DNA from: CAYJEQ01 sp964369235
Lineage (GTDB): Bacteria > Bacillota > Clostridia > Oscillospirales > Ruminococcaceae
Direction of reading: 5' to 3'
Assembly: GCA_964369235.1 (NCBI GenBank)
Contig: CAYJEQ010000047.1
Location: forward strand, 1-20,622
Length of the DNA: 20,622 nucleotides
Positions 1 through 7,887 of this stretch are shown in pieces (positions within the stretch are counted from its first letter, which is position 1; each line of letters starts with the position of its first letter). The notes under the pieces were generated by a model, which saw nothing but the letters and a program-made list of their open reading frames with translations, was not told the DNA's origin and did not search any database. The position numbers were made by a program, and so were the translations under genes.

Positions 1-605
1 TTGTACTAGCCTTTGGAATTTCTATCTCAATTAACTCTGATTTAGGGGTGTCCCCTGCCAGCTCTTTTCCCTATGTCCTTAGTTTAATATCTGGAATAGA
101 TCTTGCTATAATAGTTATTATCGCCTACAGCTTTTACACCTTATTACAGATAGTTTTATTAGGTAAAGAATTTAAATGGATTAATCTTACCCAGATTATA
201 TTCTCCTCAATCTTTGGATATTTTATGGATTTCACAGGGATGTTAATAGGTGATTTTGCTATTCCTACCTATCCTGGCAAACTACTTATGTTAGCAATAA
301 GCATTATTCTTATTGCCATAGGGGTATCCCTCTATCTTGAAGCAAGGCTAGTTAGTATGCCTGTAGAGGGGTTAGCACAGGCTATAACCTACAAACTAAA
401 AAAATTCTCCTTTGGTGATATTAAAATGTCGGTAGATGTTGGCAGTGTAATTCTTGCTACAGTGCTTTCTATGATGTTTTTAGGTGGGTTAATAGGTGTT
501 AGAGAAGGTACAGTAATTGCTGCCATCTGTGTAGGCAAATGTATCCCAATTGTAAAAAAATTCACCGAGCCAGTTACAAGTAAATTCTGTGATTTTGACA
601 AATAG
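1..605 (+). CDS. YczE/YitT-like multipass membrane protein, 5' end outside window
   Basis: The reading frame is open from base 3 through the window edge to the TAG at 603-605, so the true start lies upstream. The GTG at 48 is internal: residues upstream of it (SISINSDLGVSPASSFPYVL) continue the conserved 'LGVSPxSSxPYVLS' segment of YczE/YyaS-type membrane proteins. Several hydrophobic segments follow, including around LAIIVIIAYSFYTLLQIVLL, KLLMLAISIILIAIGVSLYL and the glycine-rich stretch after SVDVGSVILATVLSMMF, with a basic C-terminal tail. The family is integral to the cytoplasmic membrane, and its function is not established; some members sit near transport or lantibiotic genes. A hairpin terminator follows 35 bases downstream. 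The family call is by recognition of the motif and hydrophobic pattern only. Confidence 0.75.
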   Translation, partial: VLAFGISISINSDLGVSPASSFPYVLSLISGIDLAIIVIIAYSFYTLLQIVLLGKEFKWINLTQIIFSSIFGYFMDFTGMLIGDFAIPTYPGKLLMLAISIILIAIGVSLYLEARLVSMPVEGLAQAITYKLKKFSFGDIKMSVDVGSVILATVLSMMFLGGLIGVREGTVIAAICVGKCIPIVKKFTEPVTSKFCDFDK

Positions 606-639
606 CTTATTCCTTCCTTAATATACATAATAAATAAAG

Positions 640-673
640 AACATCAGTTAACAATAGTTGATTGGTGTTTTTT
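640..673 (+). terminator. Hairpin terminator after the YczE-like gene
   Basis: A 13-bp stem (640-652 with 657-669) closes an AATA loop. Three of its pairs are G-U, so it is stronger as RNA on the + strand than on the - strand. A run of T follows. It would end transcription of the membrane protein gene ahead of the ilv promoter. Confidence 0.7.
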
Positions 674-795
674 ACTTTTCCTTAATATCTGTAATTTAAT
701 ATAGATCTTTTCCATTAACATATAGATTTTCCACTCTTGCATAACATTTTTTGGAATTTACTTAAAATTTTTTAAATATTTATCTTTCTATATTA

Positions 796-824
796 TTTAC
801 TTTTACTCGGTAATGTGGTAGAAT
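796..824 (+). promoter_or_regulatory. SigA-type promoter for the first ilvBN pair
   Basis: The -35 is TTTACT (796-801), followed by a 17-nt spacer and a -10 of TAGAAT (819-824), with TG one base before the -10 (extended -10). Transcription would begin near 831, leaving a leader of about 65 nt. A small hairpin (TTAGGC/GCCTAA, about 858-875) lies just before the ribosome binding site. The leader is too short for a T-box and I saw no leader peptide. Confidence 0.6.
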
Positions 825-895
825 ATTTCCATGCTTTACAAGGGTAATATTATATTTTAGGCTCTTATGCCTAAGTTTTATTGGAGGTAGTCGGT

Positions 896-2524
896 GTGAA
901 TGGAGCCCAAGCGCTTATTAAAAGCTTAGAAAATGAAAATGTAACAGAGATATTTGGCTATGCCGGTGCAACCATATGCCATATATCCGACGCACTAATG
1001 GAATCAACACAGATTAACTATACATTAGTAAGAAACGAGCAGAATGCTGGACATATGGCGTCAGGATATGGACGAATTAGCGATCAAGTAGGTGTCTGTC
1101 TTGTAACCAGTGGCCCTGGTGCTACTAACCTTATTACTGGTATTGCCACTGCTCATCTTGATTCCATACCTATGGTAGCAATAACAGGGCAGGTTCCCAG
1201 CAACCTTCTAGGTCATGATATATTTCAAGAGGTTGATATAACAGGGGCTATTGCACCTTTTTCTAAACACACCTATCTGGTCAAAGATGTAAATGACATC
1301 CCTCGAATTATTAAAGAGGCTTTCTATATAGCAAGAACAGGCCGTCCTGGTGTAGTATTAATTGATTTTCCTAGCGATATACAGGCAGATGAATTAGCTA
1401 ATGAGTACAGCTATCCTGAAGCTGTAAATATTCGTGGCTATAATCCTAGTGAAAAAGGTAATGCTTTACAAGTTCGCCGTGTAAATGAAGCTATAACCAA
1501 AGCAAAGCGCCCTGTTATCTGTGCAGGTGGTGGAGTGTTTCTAAGTGGTGCAAGAGAGGAACTACTAGAGTTTGCCCATAGTGCTAATATACCTATTGTT
1601 ACCACTATGATGGGGCTATCTTTACTTCCCACCGACCACCCCCTTAATTTAGGTATGGTAGGTGCTCATGGTAATAAAACTGCAAATTACGCCCTAGCAA
1701 AATGTGATCTACTTATCTTTGTAGGGGCTAGAGTTTCTGATAGAGCTATTGTTGCCCCAGAAGATGTAGCACAGCGCATGGCAACTATACATATAGATAT
1801 AGACCCTGCTGAAATAGGAAAAAACTTAACTACACATATTCCTTTAGTAGGACAGATTAAATTAATTTTAAACCAGCTTATACCTTTAGGTGCAAAGGCT
1901 GATAGCCAAGAGTGGCTATCTGAAATGCAGGCACTACGCCGTAAAAATCTAGGTCGCTCCCATCCTTCTCGTGAAGGATATATCTTCCCACCGGCGTTTT
2001 TACGAGTGTTATCCCCTAAGCTAAAAAAAGGTGGTATTATCTCTCTAGATGTAGGACAAAATCAGCTTATGTCCTGTAGGCATTTAAATATTAAAGAAGA
2101 TATTCGTATACTTACCTCTGGTGGTTTAGGTACAATGGGTTACTCTGTTCCCTGTGGGATAGGTGCTTATATTGCTGATCCAAGCAGAGAAAACATTGTT
2201 ATCTGTGGTGATGGATCCTTTCAGATGTCCATGAATGAGCTTGCTGTTATGTGTGCAAAAAATACAAATATTAAGATTATTATATTTAAAAATGACAGAC
2301 TAGGATTAGTTAGACAGATACAGGATACTAGCTATAAGGGTGCTTTTGGGGTTACTTTGGAAGGATCTCCTGACTTTAGAAAAATTGCCCATGCCTATGA
2401 TATAGAGTCCGACTATATTAGTGATGAATCTCAGATGGAAGCTGCCATTGATAAAATGCTAGCTCATAACGGGAATTATATTTTAATAGTAAATGTACAT
2501 CCTTTAGTATGCACTACTGATTAG
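896..2524 (+). CDS. ilvB: Acetolactate synthase large subunit, diverged paralogue
   Basis: This thiamine-diphosphate enzyme condenses two pyruvates to 2-acetolactate, or pyruvate with 2-oxobutyrate, the first shared step of branched-chain amino acid synthesis. I place the start at GTG 896, because GGAGG (883-887) sits 8 nt upstream; the in-frame TTG at 881 overlaps that site. The protein has 542 residues. The N-terminal ThDP-binding domain has the catalytic glutamate at about residue 48 (RNEQNAGHMASGYGR) and SGPGATN. The C-terminal domain has GDGSFQMSMNEL and a downstream LGLVRQIQ. It differs from the second copy downstream: GYAGAT replaces the usual GYPGG, and NEQNAGH replaces HEQGASH. The changes suggest a specialised or catabolic role, but it could be an ordinary biosynthetic enzyme. 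The gene for its small subunit follows 52 bases later. Confidence 0.9.
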   Translation: MNGAQALIKSLENENVTEIFGYAGATICHISDALMESTQINYTLVRNEQNAGHMASGYGRISDQVGVCLVTSGPGATNLITGIATAHLDSIPMVAITGQVPSNLLGHDIFQEVDITGAIAPFSKHTYLVKDVNDIPRIIKEAFYIARTGRPGVVLIDFPSDIQADELANEYSYPEAVNIRGYNPSEKGNALQVRRVNEAITKAKRPVICAGGGVFLSGAREELLEFAHSANIPIVTTMMGLSLLPTDHPLNLGMVGAHGNKTANYALAKCDLLIFVGARVSDRAIVAPEDVAQRMATIHIDIDPAEIGKNLTTHIPLVGQIKLILNQLIPLGAKADSQEWLSEMQALRRKNLGRSHPSREGYIFPPAFLRVLSPKLKKGGIISLDVGQNQLMSCRHLNIKEDIRILTSGGLGTMGYSVPCGIGAYIADPSRENIVICGDGSFQMSMNELAVMCAKNTNIKIIIFKNDRLGLVRQIQDTSYKGAFGVTLEGSPDFRKIAHAYDIESDYISDESQMEAAIDKMLAHNGNYILIVNVHPLVCTTD

Positions 2525-2576
2525 TAGGTTAATATACTTTTATTATTTATAAACCCATAGAAAGGATCTGACATAT

Positions 2577-3065
2577 ATGAAACAAACTATCTCTGTTTTA
2601 GTTGAGAATAAAGCTGGTGTTTTAAATCGTATAACTGGATTATTTTCACGACGAGCTTTTAATATTGATTCACTGGCTGTAGGTGTTACTGACGATCCCA
2701 CTATTTCTAGAATCACTATTATTGTGGACAGTGGTAACAGTGTAGTTGAGCAGGTGGAAAAACAGCTTAATAAACTAATTGAAGTTATAAAGGTACGCAC
2801 CCTAGATGATAGAAACACTGTAGGTCGTGAGCTGATGTTAGTTAAGGTAAAAGCAAACACTAAAACCCGTCAAGACATTATTACTATCTGTGAAATTATG
2901 TCTGCCAAAATATGCGATATTACCTCTAATTCAATGACATTAGAGTTATCGGCTACTACAGAACAGCTGGGAACATTTGAATCATTACTAAAGCCTTACA
3001 CAATACTAGAACTAGCTAGAACTGGTATGATAGCTGTAAGTAAAGGCGAAGGCAAGATGATATAA
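2577..3065 (+). CDS. ilvN: Acetolactate synthase small (regulatory) subunit
   Basis: The protein has 162 residues, the usual length for IlvN/IlvH. The N-terminal ACT domain reads MKQTISVLVENKAGVLNRIT, followed by the family signature FNIDSLAVG and TRITIxV-like strands. A C-terminal small-subunit domain (about residues 82-158) follows. The subunit binds the large subunit, raises its activity and usually carries valine feedback inhibition. An AAAGGA ribosome binding site lies 11 nt before the ATG. The gene follows its large subunit closely, and a hairpin separates it from the second ilvB. Its sequence differs clearly from the second small subunit, so the two pairs are old duplicates or separate acquisitions. 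Confidence 0.9.
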   Translation: MKQTISVLVENKAGVLNRITGLFSRRAFNIDSLAVGVTDDPTISRITIIVDSGNSVVEQVEKQLNKLIEVIKVRTLDDRNTVGRELMLVKVKANTKTRQDIITICEIMSAKICDITSNSMTLELSATTEQLGTFESLLKPYTILELARTGMIAVSKGEGKMI

Positions 3066-3113
3066 GGCTACTTATTAAATATATAAGCTAAATAATAAAT
3101 TAACATAACCCTC

Positions 3114-3155
3114 TACCATTACCTAGAATTTTTATGGGTAATGGTATGGATTTTT
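3114..3155 (+). terminator. Hairpin terminator or attenuator between the two ilvBN pairs
   Basis: TACCATTACC (3114-3123) pairs perfectly with GGTAATGGTA (3137-3146) across a 13-nt loop. TGG and then a run of five T (3151-3155) follow. The few bases between stem and T-run make it weaker than a textbook terminator, so it may only reduce readthrough into the second pair. Confidence 0.55.
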
Positions 3156-3190
3156 AATGGTTAATAAGCTATAAACAAAGGAGGAATTTG

Positions 3191-4894
3191 GTGAAAATTC
3201 GATCTACACAAGCTATATTAGAATGTTTGCTTGAGCAGGATGTTGATACAATTTTTGGTTATCCAGGAGGAACAATCTTAAATGTATATGACGAACTATA
3301 TAACTACAAAGACAAAATAAATCACTATCTATGTGCCCATGAGCAGGGAGCTTCCCACGCTGCTGACGGTTATGCTAGATCTACTGGTAAGGTGGCTGTC
3401 TGTTTTGCGACCTCTGGTCCTGGATCTACCAATTTAACCACTGGTATTGCAACAGCCTACATGGACTCCTCTCCGGTAGTATTCATTACCTGTAATGTTG
3501 CTGAAAATCTACTGGGTAAGGATTCCTTTCAAGAGGTAGATATAACTGGGATAGCTATGCCTATTACTAAGGCAACCTACCTTGTTCGTGATCCACAGCA
3601 GATACCTGATGTAATTAGACAGGCATTTGCAGTGGCTGCCACAGGGCGACCTGGGCCGGTACTAATTGACTTTTTAAAGAATGTAACTGCCCCTAATATT
3701 ATGATAGATTATGAATTTATCCACTGGAGTGACAATAGACGATTAGAAGCTATTACCTCCTATTCCTCTAGCCATGATATAAAATCCCCCGAGCCTAATG
3801 CTGAGGATATCGATCGTTTAGTTGAGATGATTAAAGAGTCCCAGCGACCACTGATTATCTGTGGTGGTGGTGTTGTCCGTGGACGAGCTCATAAGGCTTT
3901 TAGAGAGTTTGCTGAAAAACTAGATTGCCCAGTTGCCATATCCCTAATGGGTGGTGGTGGTTTCCCTGGTGATCATCCTTTAACATCTGGTATGATTGGT
4001 ATGCATGGAACAAAGGCATCTAATCGTGCTGTTGCTGGCTGTGATTTACTTATATCTGTAGGTTGTAGATTTTCTGATAGGCTAGCACTGGATACAGAGA
4101 GTTTTGCCTCTCAGGCAAAGATTGTCCATATTGACATTGATCGTGCAGAGATTAATAAAAATATCATCACCGACCATCACATAATCGGCTCTGCTAAAAA
4201 AGTCCTTGCTAGACTAAATGAAAAACTACCTAATTTCACCAGAACCCAGTGGAAAGACACTATACTTTCTAATAATAAATCTGATGAAACTATAGATCCA
4301 GAGCTATTTACCCCTAAGGCTATACTGGAAACTATTAGAAAACTACTACCATCTGATACCTTTGTTTCTACCGATGTAGGACAGCATCAGATGTGGACTA
4401 TACAGCATTTTCACTTCTCCTATCCTGGACAGCTACTGACTTCTGGGGGCTTTGGTACTATGGGATTTGGTTTAGGTGGTGCAATTGGTGCACAGGTTGC
4501 AAATCCTGATAAAAAAGTTATTCTCACCACAGGAGATGGCTCCTTTAGAATGAATTGTAATGAGCTTGCTACAGTTCAGCATTATAATCTACCTATTATA
4601 ACCTTTGTTTTTAATAATGGTACTTTGGGAATGGTTAGACAGTGGCAGAACTTGATCTATAATAAGAGATTTTCTGAAACAAATCTGGACAGAGGCCCTG
4701 ACTTTGTTAAACTGGCAGAAGCCTACGGTTTAGCTGGATTTAAGGCAACAAACCAATCCCAGCTAAAATCAGCTATAGAACAGGCTCTAAAATCAGACTG
4801 TGGCTCGGTTATTGAGGTGATTATCGACACCGACGAAATGGTAACCCCTATGGTTGCCAGTGGTAGCAAAATCACCGATTTCTTACTTACTTAA
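3191..4894 (+). CDS. ilvB: Acetolactate synthase large subunit, canonical type
   Basis: This is the second copy, 567 residues from GTG 3191, with AAAGGAGG 6 nt upstream. A TTG at 3188 is in frame but too close to that site. Canonical motifs are present: FGYPGGTILNVYD, the catalytic glutamate at about residue 51 in HEQGASHAADGYAR, SGPGSTNLTTG, and the ThDP motif GDGSFRMNCNEL with FNNGTLGMVRQWQ. The length and motifs match biosynthetic acetohydroxyacid synthase, acting in the cytoplasm in valine, leucine and isoleucine synthesis. Its small subunit follows after 14 bases, which suggests translational coupling or at least one transcript. Of the two copies this is the safer assignment to amino acid biosynthesis. 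Confidence 0.95.
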   Translation: MKIRSTQAILECLLEQDVDTIFGYPGGTILNVYDELYNYKDKINHYLCAHEQGASHAADGYARSTGKVAVCFATSGPGSTNLTTGIATAYMDSSPVVFITCNVAENLLGKDSFQEVDITGIAMPITKATYLVRDPQQIPDVIRQAFAVAATGRPGPVLIDFLKNVTAPNIMIDYEFIHWSDNRRLEAITSYSSSHDIKSPEPNAEDIDRLVEMIKESQRPLIICGGGVVRGRAHKAFREFAEKLDCPVAISLMGGGGFPGDHPLTSGMIGMHGTKASNRAVAGCDLLISVGCRFSDRLALDTESFASQAKIVHIDIDRAEINKNIITDHHIIGSAKKVLARLNEKLPNFTRTQWKDTILSNNKSDETIDPELFTPKAILETIRKLLPSDTFVSTDVGQHQMWTIQHFHFSYPGQLLTSGGFGTMGFGLGGAIGAQVANPDKKVILTTGDGSFRMNCNELATVQHYNLPIITFVFNNGTLGMVRQWQNLIYNKRFSETNLDRGPDFVKLAEAYGLAGFKATNQSQLKSAIEQALKSDCGSVIEVIIDTDEMVTPMVASGSKITDFLLT

Positions 4895-4908
4895 AAGGAG
4901 GGAAACTT

Positions 4909-5457
4909 GTGGATAAAAAACATTATACCATATCACTTTTAGTCAGGGACGAGCCTGGGGTTTTAAGTCAGGTAGCAAGGCTCTTCTCACGAAAAGGTTA
5001 TAATATTCATTCTATAGCCTCTGGTGAATCCCACCAAAAGGGCATTACTAGAATTACCATAGTAATTTTAGGTACCGAAGCTATTACCGAGCAGTTAGCT
5101 GCTCAGTGTAGAAAGCTTATCCCTGTAATCGCTGTAAAAATCCTAAATGACGAAACCTCATTAAAAAGAGAGGTAGCTTTAATTAAGGTTTCTGCTGATC
5201 ATCGTGGCACAAGAGATGAGATTATACAAACTGCTAATATCTTCCGTGCCAGCATTGTTGATGTAAGCCGTGAGGTACTTACAGTAGCATGCTTTGGTGA
5301 CAGTGATAAGATAGAGGCACTTATTAATCTACTATCAGACTATGGAATAAAGGAAATTGTTCGTACAGGTACTATTGCACTGGAGCGTGGCAAAGATACT
5401 ATCCATGACAGCAGTAAGCTAACTGATGAATATAACTATGGTAAAAGCATTATATAA
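4909..5457 (+). CDS. ilvN: Acetolactate synthase small (regulatory) subunit, second copy
   Basis: The protein has 182 residues from GTG 4909, with AGGAGGG 5-6 nt upstream. The ACT domain (HYTISLLVRDEPGVLSQVARL) and the signature YNIHSIASGESHQKGITRIT are typical of IlvN. The C-terminal domain ends at about residue 165 with IVRTGTIALERG. A further tail of about 17 polar residues extends beyond the first copy's end. The role is regulation and activation of the preceding large subunit, probably with valine feedback. A strong terminator ends the transcript 17 bases after the stop codon. Confidence 0.93.
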   Translation: MDKKHYTISLLVRDEPGVLSQVARLFSRKGYNIHSIASGESHQKGITRITIVILGTEAITEQLAAQCRKLIPVIAVKILNDETSLKREVALIKVSADHRGTRDEIIQTANIFRASIVDVSREVLTVACFGDSDKIEALINLLSDYGIKEIVRTGTIALERGKDTIHDSSKLTDEYNYGKSII

Positions 5458-5474
5458 AACCTAATATAATAACT

Positions 5475-5520
5475 ATAAAATAAAAACAAGCCCTATCTCT
5501 AGGGCTTGTTTTTATTTTAT
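5475..5520. terminator. Bidirectional terminator between ilvN and cyuA
   Basis: A perfect 21-bp stem (5475-5495 with 5500-5520) closes a 4-nt loop. It has a G/C core (AAGCCCTA/TAGGGCTT) and A/T-rich flanks, giving a T-run on either strand. It lies between two convergent genes and would end both. Confidence 0.9.
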
Positions 5521-5569
5521 GAAATGCTAGAATATTTATTTTTTCCTATACAATCTATATATTATAATA

Positions 5570-6850
5570 TTAAATCTCTTTAGACATCATAATATCTATA
5601 ACATTCATATCAATAGGCGCCATACCTTCTTTAGAAAGTCTTGCTACACTGTCAATACAATCCTCTACCTTTGCACTAACTATACCATCGGTTTTTGATG
5701 CCATACTGCCATACATAGCAAGTCTAGCAGACATAACTGCCTCCCCTGAACAGGTGGCAAGTTTTATAGCACATCCGTCTTTAGCTCCATCACACATCAT
5801 ACCTGTTAGGTTTGCATACATTGTACGCATTGCACCTTCCATCTGTCCTATATCACCACCTAATAACCAGGTGATAACTGCTGCAGAAGAGGTGCCTGAA
5901 AGAGTAGCCCCACATATGGGAGATAATCTTCCTACTTTATATTTTTGTCTTATGGTAATAATAATTGACATAAATACAGCTCTCAGGGTTGTTTCAAGGT
6001 CTTTTTCTAAGAAAGTACAAGCAGCTATTGCTGGCAGAGTTGCCTGAAAACCCTGATTTCCACTACCTAAAACCGTCATGGCAGAATAAGCCCCACCGCC
6101 CATACGACAGTCAGAAGCTGCAGCTACCACCATCTTAACATGATAGAATAAATCATTTGTAATGTATCCATCAGCAATCATATTCTTAATGGATTTACCA
6201 ATATTCATGCCGTAATCACCTTGTAAGCCAGCCTCGGATACAGCAGTGTTTAGGGCTATGGTATCTTTAAGAAAATCTATTTTACCTATATCTATTGTTT
6301 TGGCTATCTCTATTAGCTGGGCAATAGTTGCATTGGTTATGTCATTATCTAGATTATCCTCACCTGTTTCTTTACTATTGGCATTGTCAAATATAATACT
6401 ATCATTGTATTTAGCATAAATAATATTATCATGCTTGTCCTCAGTAATGGTATGGGCAGTTTCTTCTGCACTTGTGGCAATAACCTCTATATAAAATTTA
6501 TTAGATGAGAGTATTTCAATTTCTATTAAGCCATCTTTTAATAGTTCATAGGCTTTTTTCACCTTATCATCATCTACTGCTGCAAAAATCTCCATTGTGT
6601 TATCTTCTTTTGTAAGTAGATAGCCCAGTGTAGCTGCTAAAGGTATCCCTGCTTCGGTAGTATTGGGTATCTTTACACAGTAAGCATTTTTAAAAATATT
6701 AGAGCTTACCTTTAATTTTATAGACTTTGCTGGTTTTTTTAGATATCTACAGGTATTGGACACTGCTAATCCTATAGCTACAGGCTCGGTACATCCCATA
6801 CTAGGTTTAATCTCGCTTTTTACAATATCAATAATCGATGCCAAATTCAT
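5570..6850 (-). CDS. cyuA: L-cysteine desulfidase / UPF0597 family Fe-S lyase (CyuA-like)
   Basis: The protein has 426 residues and starts at ATG 6850, with GGAGG 5 nt upstream. The N-terminal motif SMGCTEPVAIGLA (Cys20) is the signature of the UPF0597 family (CyuA/YhaM, related to archaeal L-cysteine desulfidase). Further conserved cysteines occur in SPICGATLSGTSSA and in MMCDGAKDGCAIKLATCSGEA. In characterised relatives three such cysteines hold a [4Fe-4S] cluster that activates the substrate. The expected reaction is L-cysteine to pyruvate, ammonia and sulfide, in the cytoplasm. Related folds act as serine dehydratases, so serine cannot be excluded from sequence alone. It is a single gene with its own promoter, divergent from pcp. 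Confidence 0.8.
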   Translation of the reverse strand: MNLASIIDIVKSEIKPSMGCTEPVAIGLAVSNTCRYLKKPAKSIKLKVSSNIFKNAYCVKIPNTTEAGIPLAATLGYLLTKEDNTMEIFAAVDDDKVKKAYELLKDGLIEIEILSSNKFYIEVIATSAEETAHTITEDKHDNIIYAKYNDSIIFDNANSKETGEDNLDNDITNATIAQLIEIAKTIDIGKIDFLKDTIALNTAVSEAGLQGDYGMNIGKSIKNMIADGYITNDLFYHVKMVVAAASDCRMGGGAYSAMTVLGSGNQGFQATLPAIAACTFLEKDLETTLRAVFMSIIITIRQKYKVGRLSPICGATLSGTSSAAVITWLLGGDIGQMEGAMRTMYANLTGMMCDGAKDGCAIKLATCSGEAVMSARLAMYGSMASKTDGIVSAKVEDCIDSVARLSKEGMAPIDMNVIDIMMSKEI

Positions 6851-6910
6851 ATATGCCTCCAGTTAATTTTTATAATAATACTGATATAAATCATCATTTT
6901 GTATAATAGT

Positions 6911-6939
6911 ATTATAACAATTATTAAAGTTTTTAGCAA
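6911..6939 (-). promoter_or_regulatory. Promoter for cyuA
   Basis: Read on the minus strand, TTGCTA (6939-6934), a 17-nt spacer and a perfect TATAAT (6916-6911) lie about 60 bases before the start codon. No clear operator was seen. Confidence 0.55.
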
Positions 6940-7002
6940 GGAATTATAATATCTGAATTTAATAGTAAATTTTCTATCTAATGACTATTTATCATGAATT
7001 TA

Positions 7003-7031
7003 TTGACACCACTATAATGATATTGTAATAT
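7003..7031 (+). promoter_or_regulatory. Promoter for pcp
   Basis: A perfect -35 TTGACA (7003-7008), a 17-nt spacer and a -10 TAATAT (7026-7031) lie 31 bases before the pcp start codon. Confidence 0.65.
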
Positions 7032-7062
7032 TGTCTTAGAAGTAATTTTAAGGAGTAAGCAG

Positions 7063-7704
7063 ATGAAAGTATTAATTACAGGATTTATGCCTTTTGGAGG
7101 CTCGGATATTAACCCAGCTTATGAAGCTGTAAAACTTCTACCTAATGTTATTGAGAATGCCCAGATTATTAAACTAGAAATCCCAGTGGTGTTTAAAAAA
7201 GAAGCTGAAGTTCTAGAACTAGCTATTAAGGAACATAACCCTGATATTACCATATGTGTAGGACAGGCTGGCAAGAGGTCTTCTTTTTGTATTGAAAAGG
7301 TTGCTATTAATCTAATGGAAGCAAGAATCCCTGATAATGATGGTTATCAGCCTTCTGACCTACCTATCCACGAAGATGGAGAAACAGCTTACTTTACTAA
7401 CCTACCTATTAAGGCAATGGTTAATAATGTAAAGAAAGCTGGTATCCCTGCTAAAATTTCTTATACAGCTGGCACCTATGTATGTAATGACATTATGTAT
7501 CGCCTACTATATATGATTGAGAAAAAATATCCTAATATGAAGGGTGGATTTATCCATGTGCCTTATCTGCCAGAACAAGCTGTCAATCTAGCAGATCTTG
7601 TGCCTTATATGAGTCGTGAAATGATAGCTAAGGCTTTGGAAATTGCTATTGCTACAGCTGTAAAAGGCGATGAAATTTCTATGATTATGGGCGAAACAGA
7701 GTAA
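7063..7704 (+). CDS. pcp: Pyroglutamyl-peptidase I (C15 cysteine peptidase)
   Basis: The protein has 213 residues, the standard size for the family. It removes N-terminal pyroglutamate from peptides in the cytoplasm. It opens with MKVLITGFMPFGGSDINPAY, matching the family N-terminus. The catalytic triad is visible: Glu78 in CIEKVAIN, Cys141 in GTYVCNDIMY and His165 in GFIHVPYLPEQ. AAGGAG lies 7 nt before the ATG. The gene stands alone between its own promoter and a terminator, which suggests it is a monocistronic housekeeping or peptide-scavenging gene. Nothing is unusual in the sequence. Confidence 0.95.
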   Translation: MKVLITGFMPFGGSDINPAYEAVKLLPNVIENAQIIKLEIPVVFKKEAEVLELAIKEHNPDITICVGQAGKRSSFCIEKVAINLMEARIPDNDGYQPSDLPIHEDGETAYFTNLPIKAMVNNVKKAGIPAKISYTAGTYVCNDIMYRLLYMIEKKYPNMKGGFIHVPYLPEQAVNLADLVPYMSREMIAKALEIAIATAVKGDEISMIMGETE

Positions 7705-7730
7705 GCTGTAGATATTATAGTATAATTTTA

Positions 7731-7780
7731 ATAGGATGTTTTCCTGGGCTTATTATGAGGAAAACACCCTATTTATTTTT
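7731..7780 (+). terminator. Terminator of pcp
   Basis: A 15-bp stem with one A-C mismatch (7731-7745 with 7758-7772) closes a 12-nt loop and is followed by a T-rich stretch (7772-7780). It lies 27 bases after the pcp stop codon. Confidence 0.8.
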
Positions 7781-7816
7781 ACTACCTCTTAAAATTTTTC
7801 GGTGAAATTTTATAAA

Positions 7817-7842
7817 GAGTATTCACTGGCTAGTAAATACTC
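7817..7842 (-). terminator. Possible weak terminator of the CoA-disulfide reductase gene
   Basis: On the minus strand GAGTATT and AATACTC form a 7-bp stem with a 12-nt loop, about 45 bases after the stop codon, followed by TTTATAAAATTT. The stem is short, so this is tentative. Confidence 0.35.
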
Positions 7843-7887
7843 CTTATAATTGATATAACTTTTATTGACGGTTAATCCAGAATAAAA

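Noticed and set aside
606..895. Possible T-box or leader-peptide attenuator before ilvB
   Set aside because: The predicted transcript start leaves only about 65 nt, with no T-box motif and no leader ORF rich in branched-chain codons; only a weak hairpin is present.
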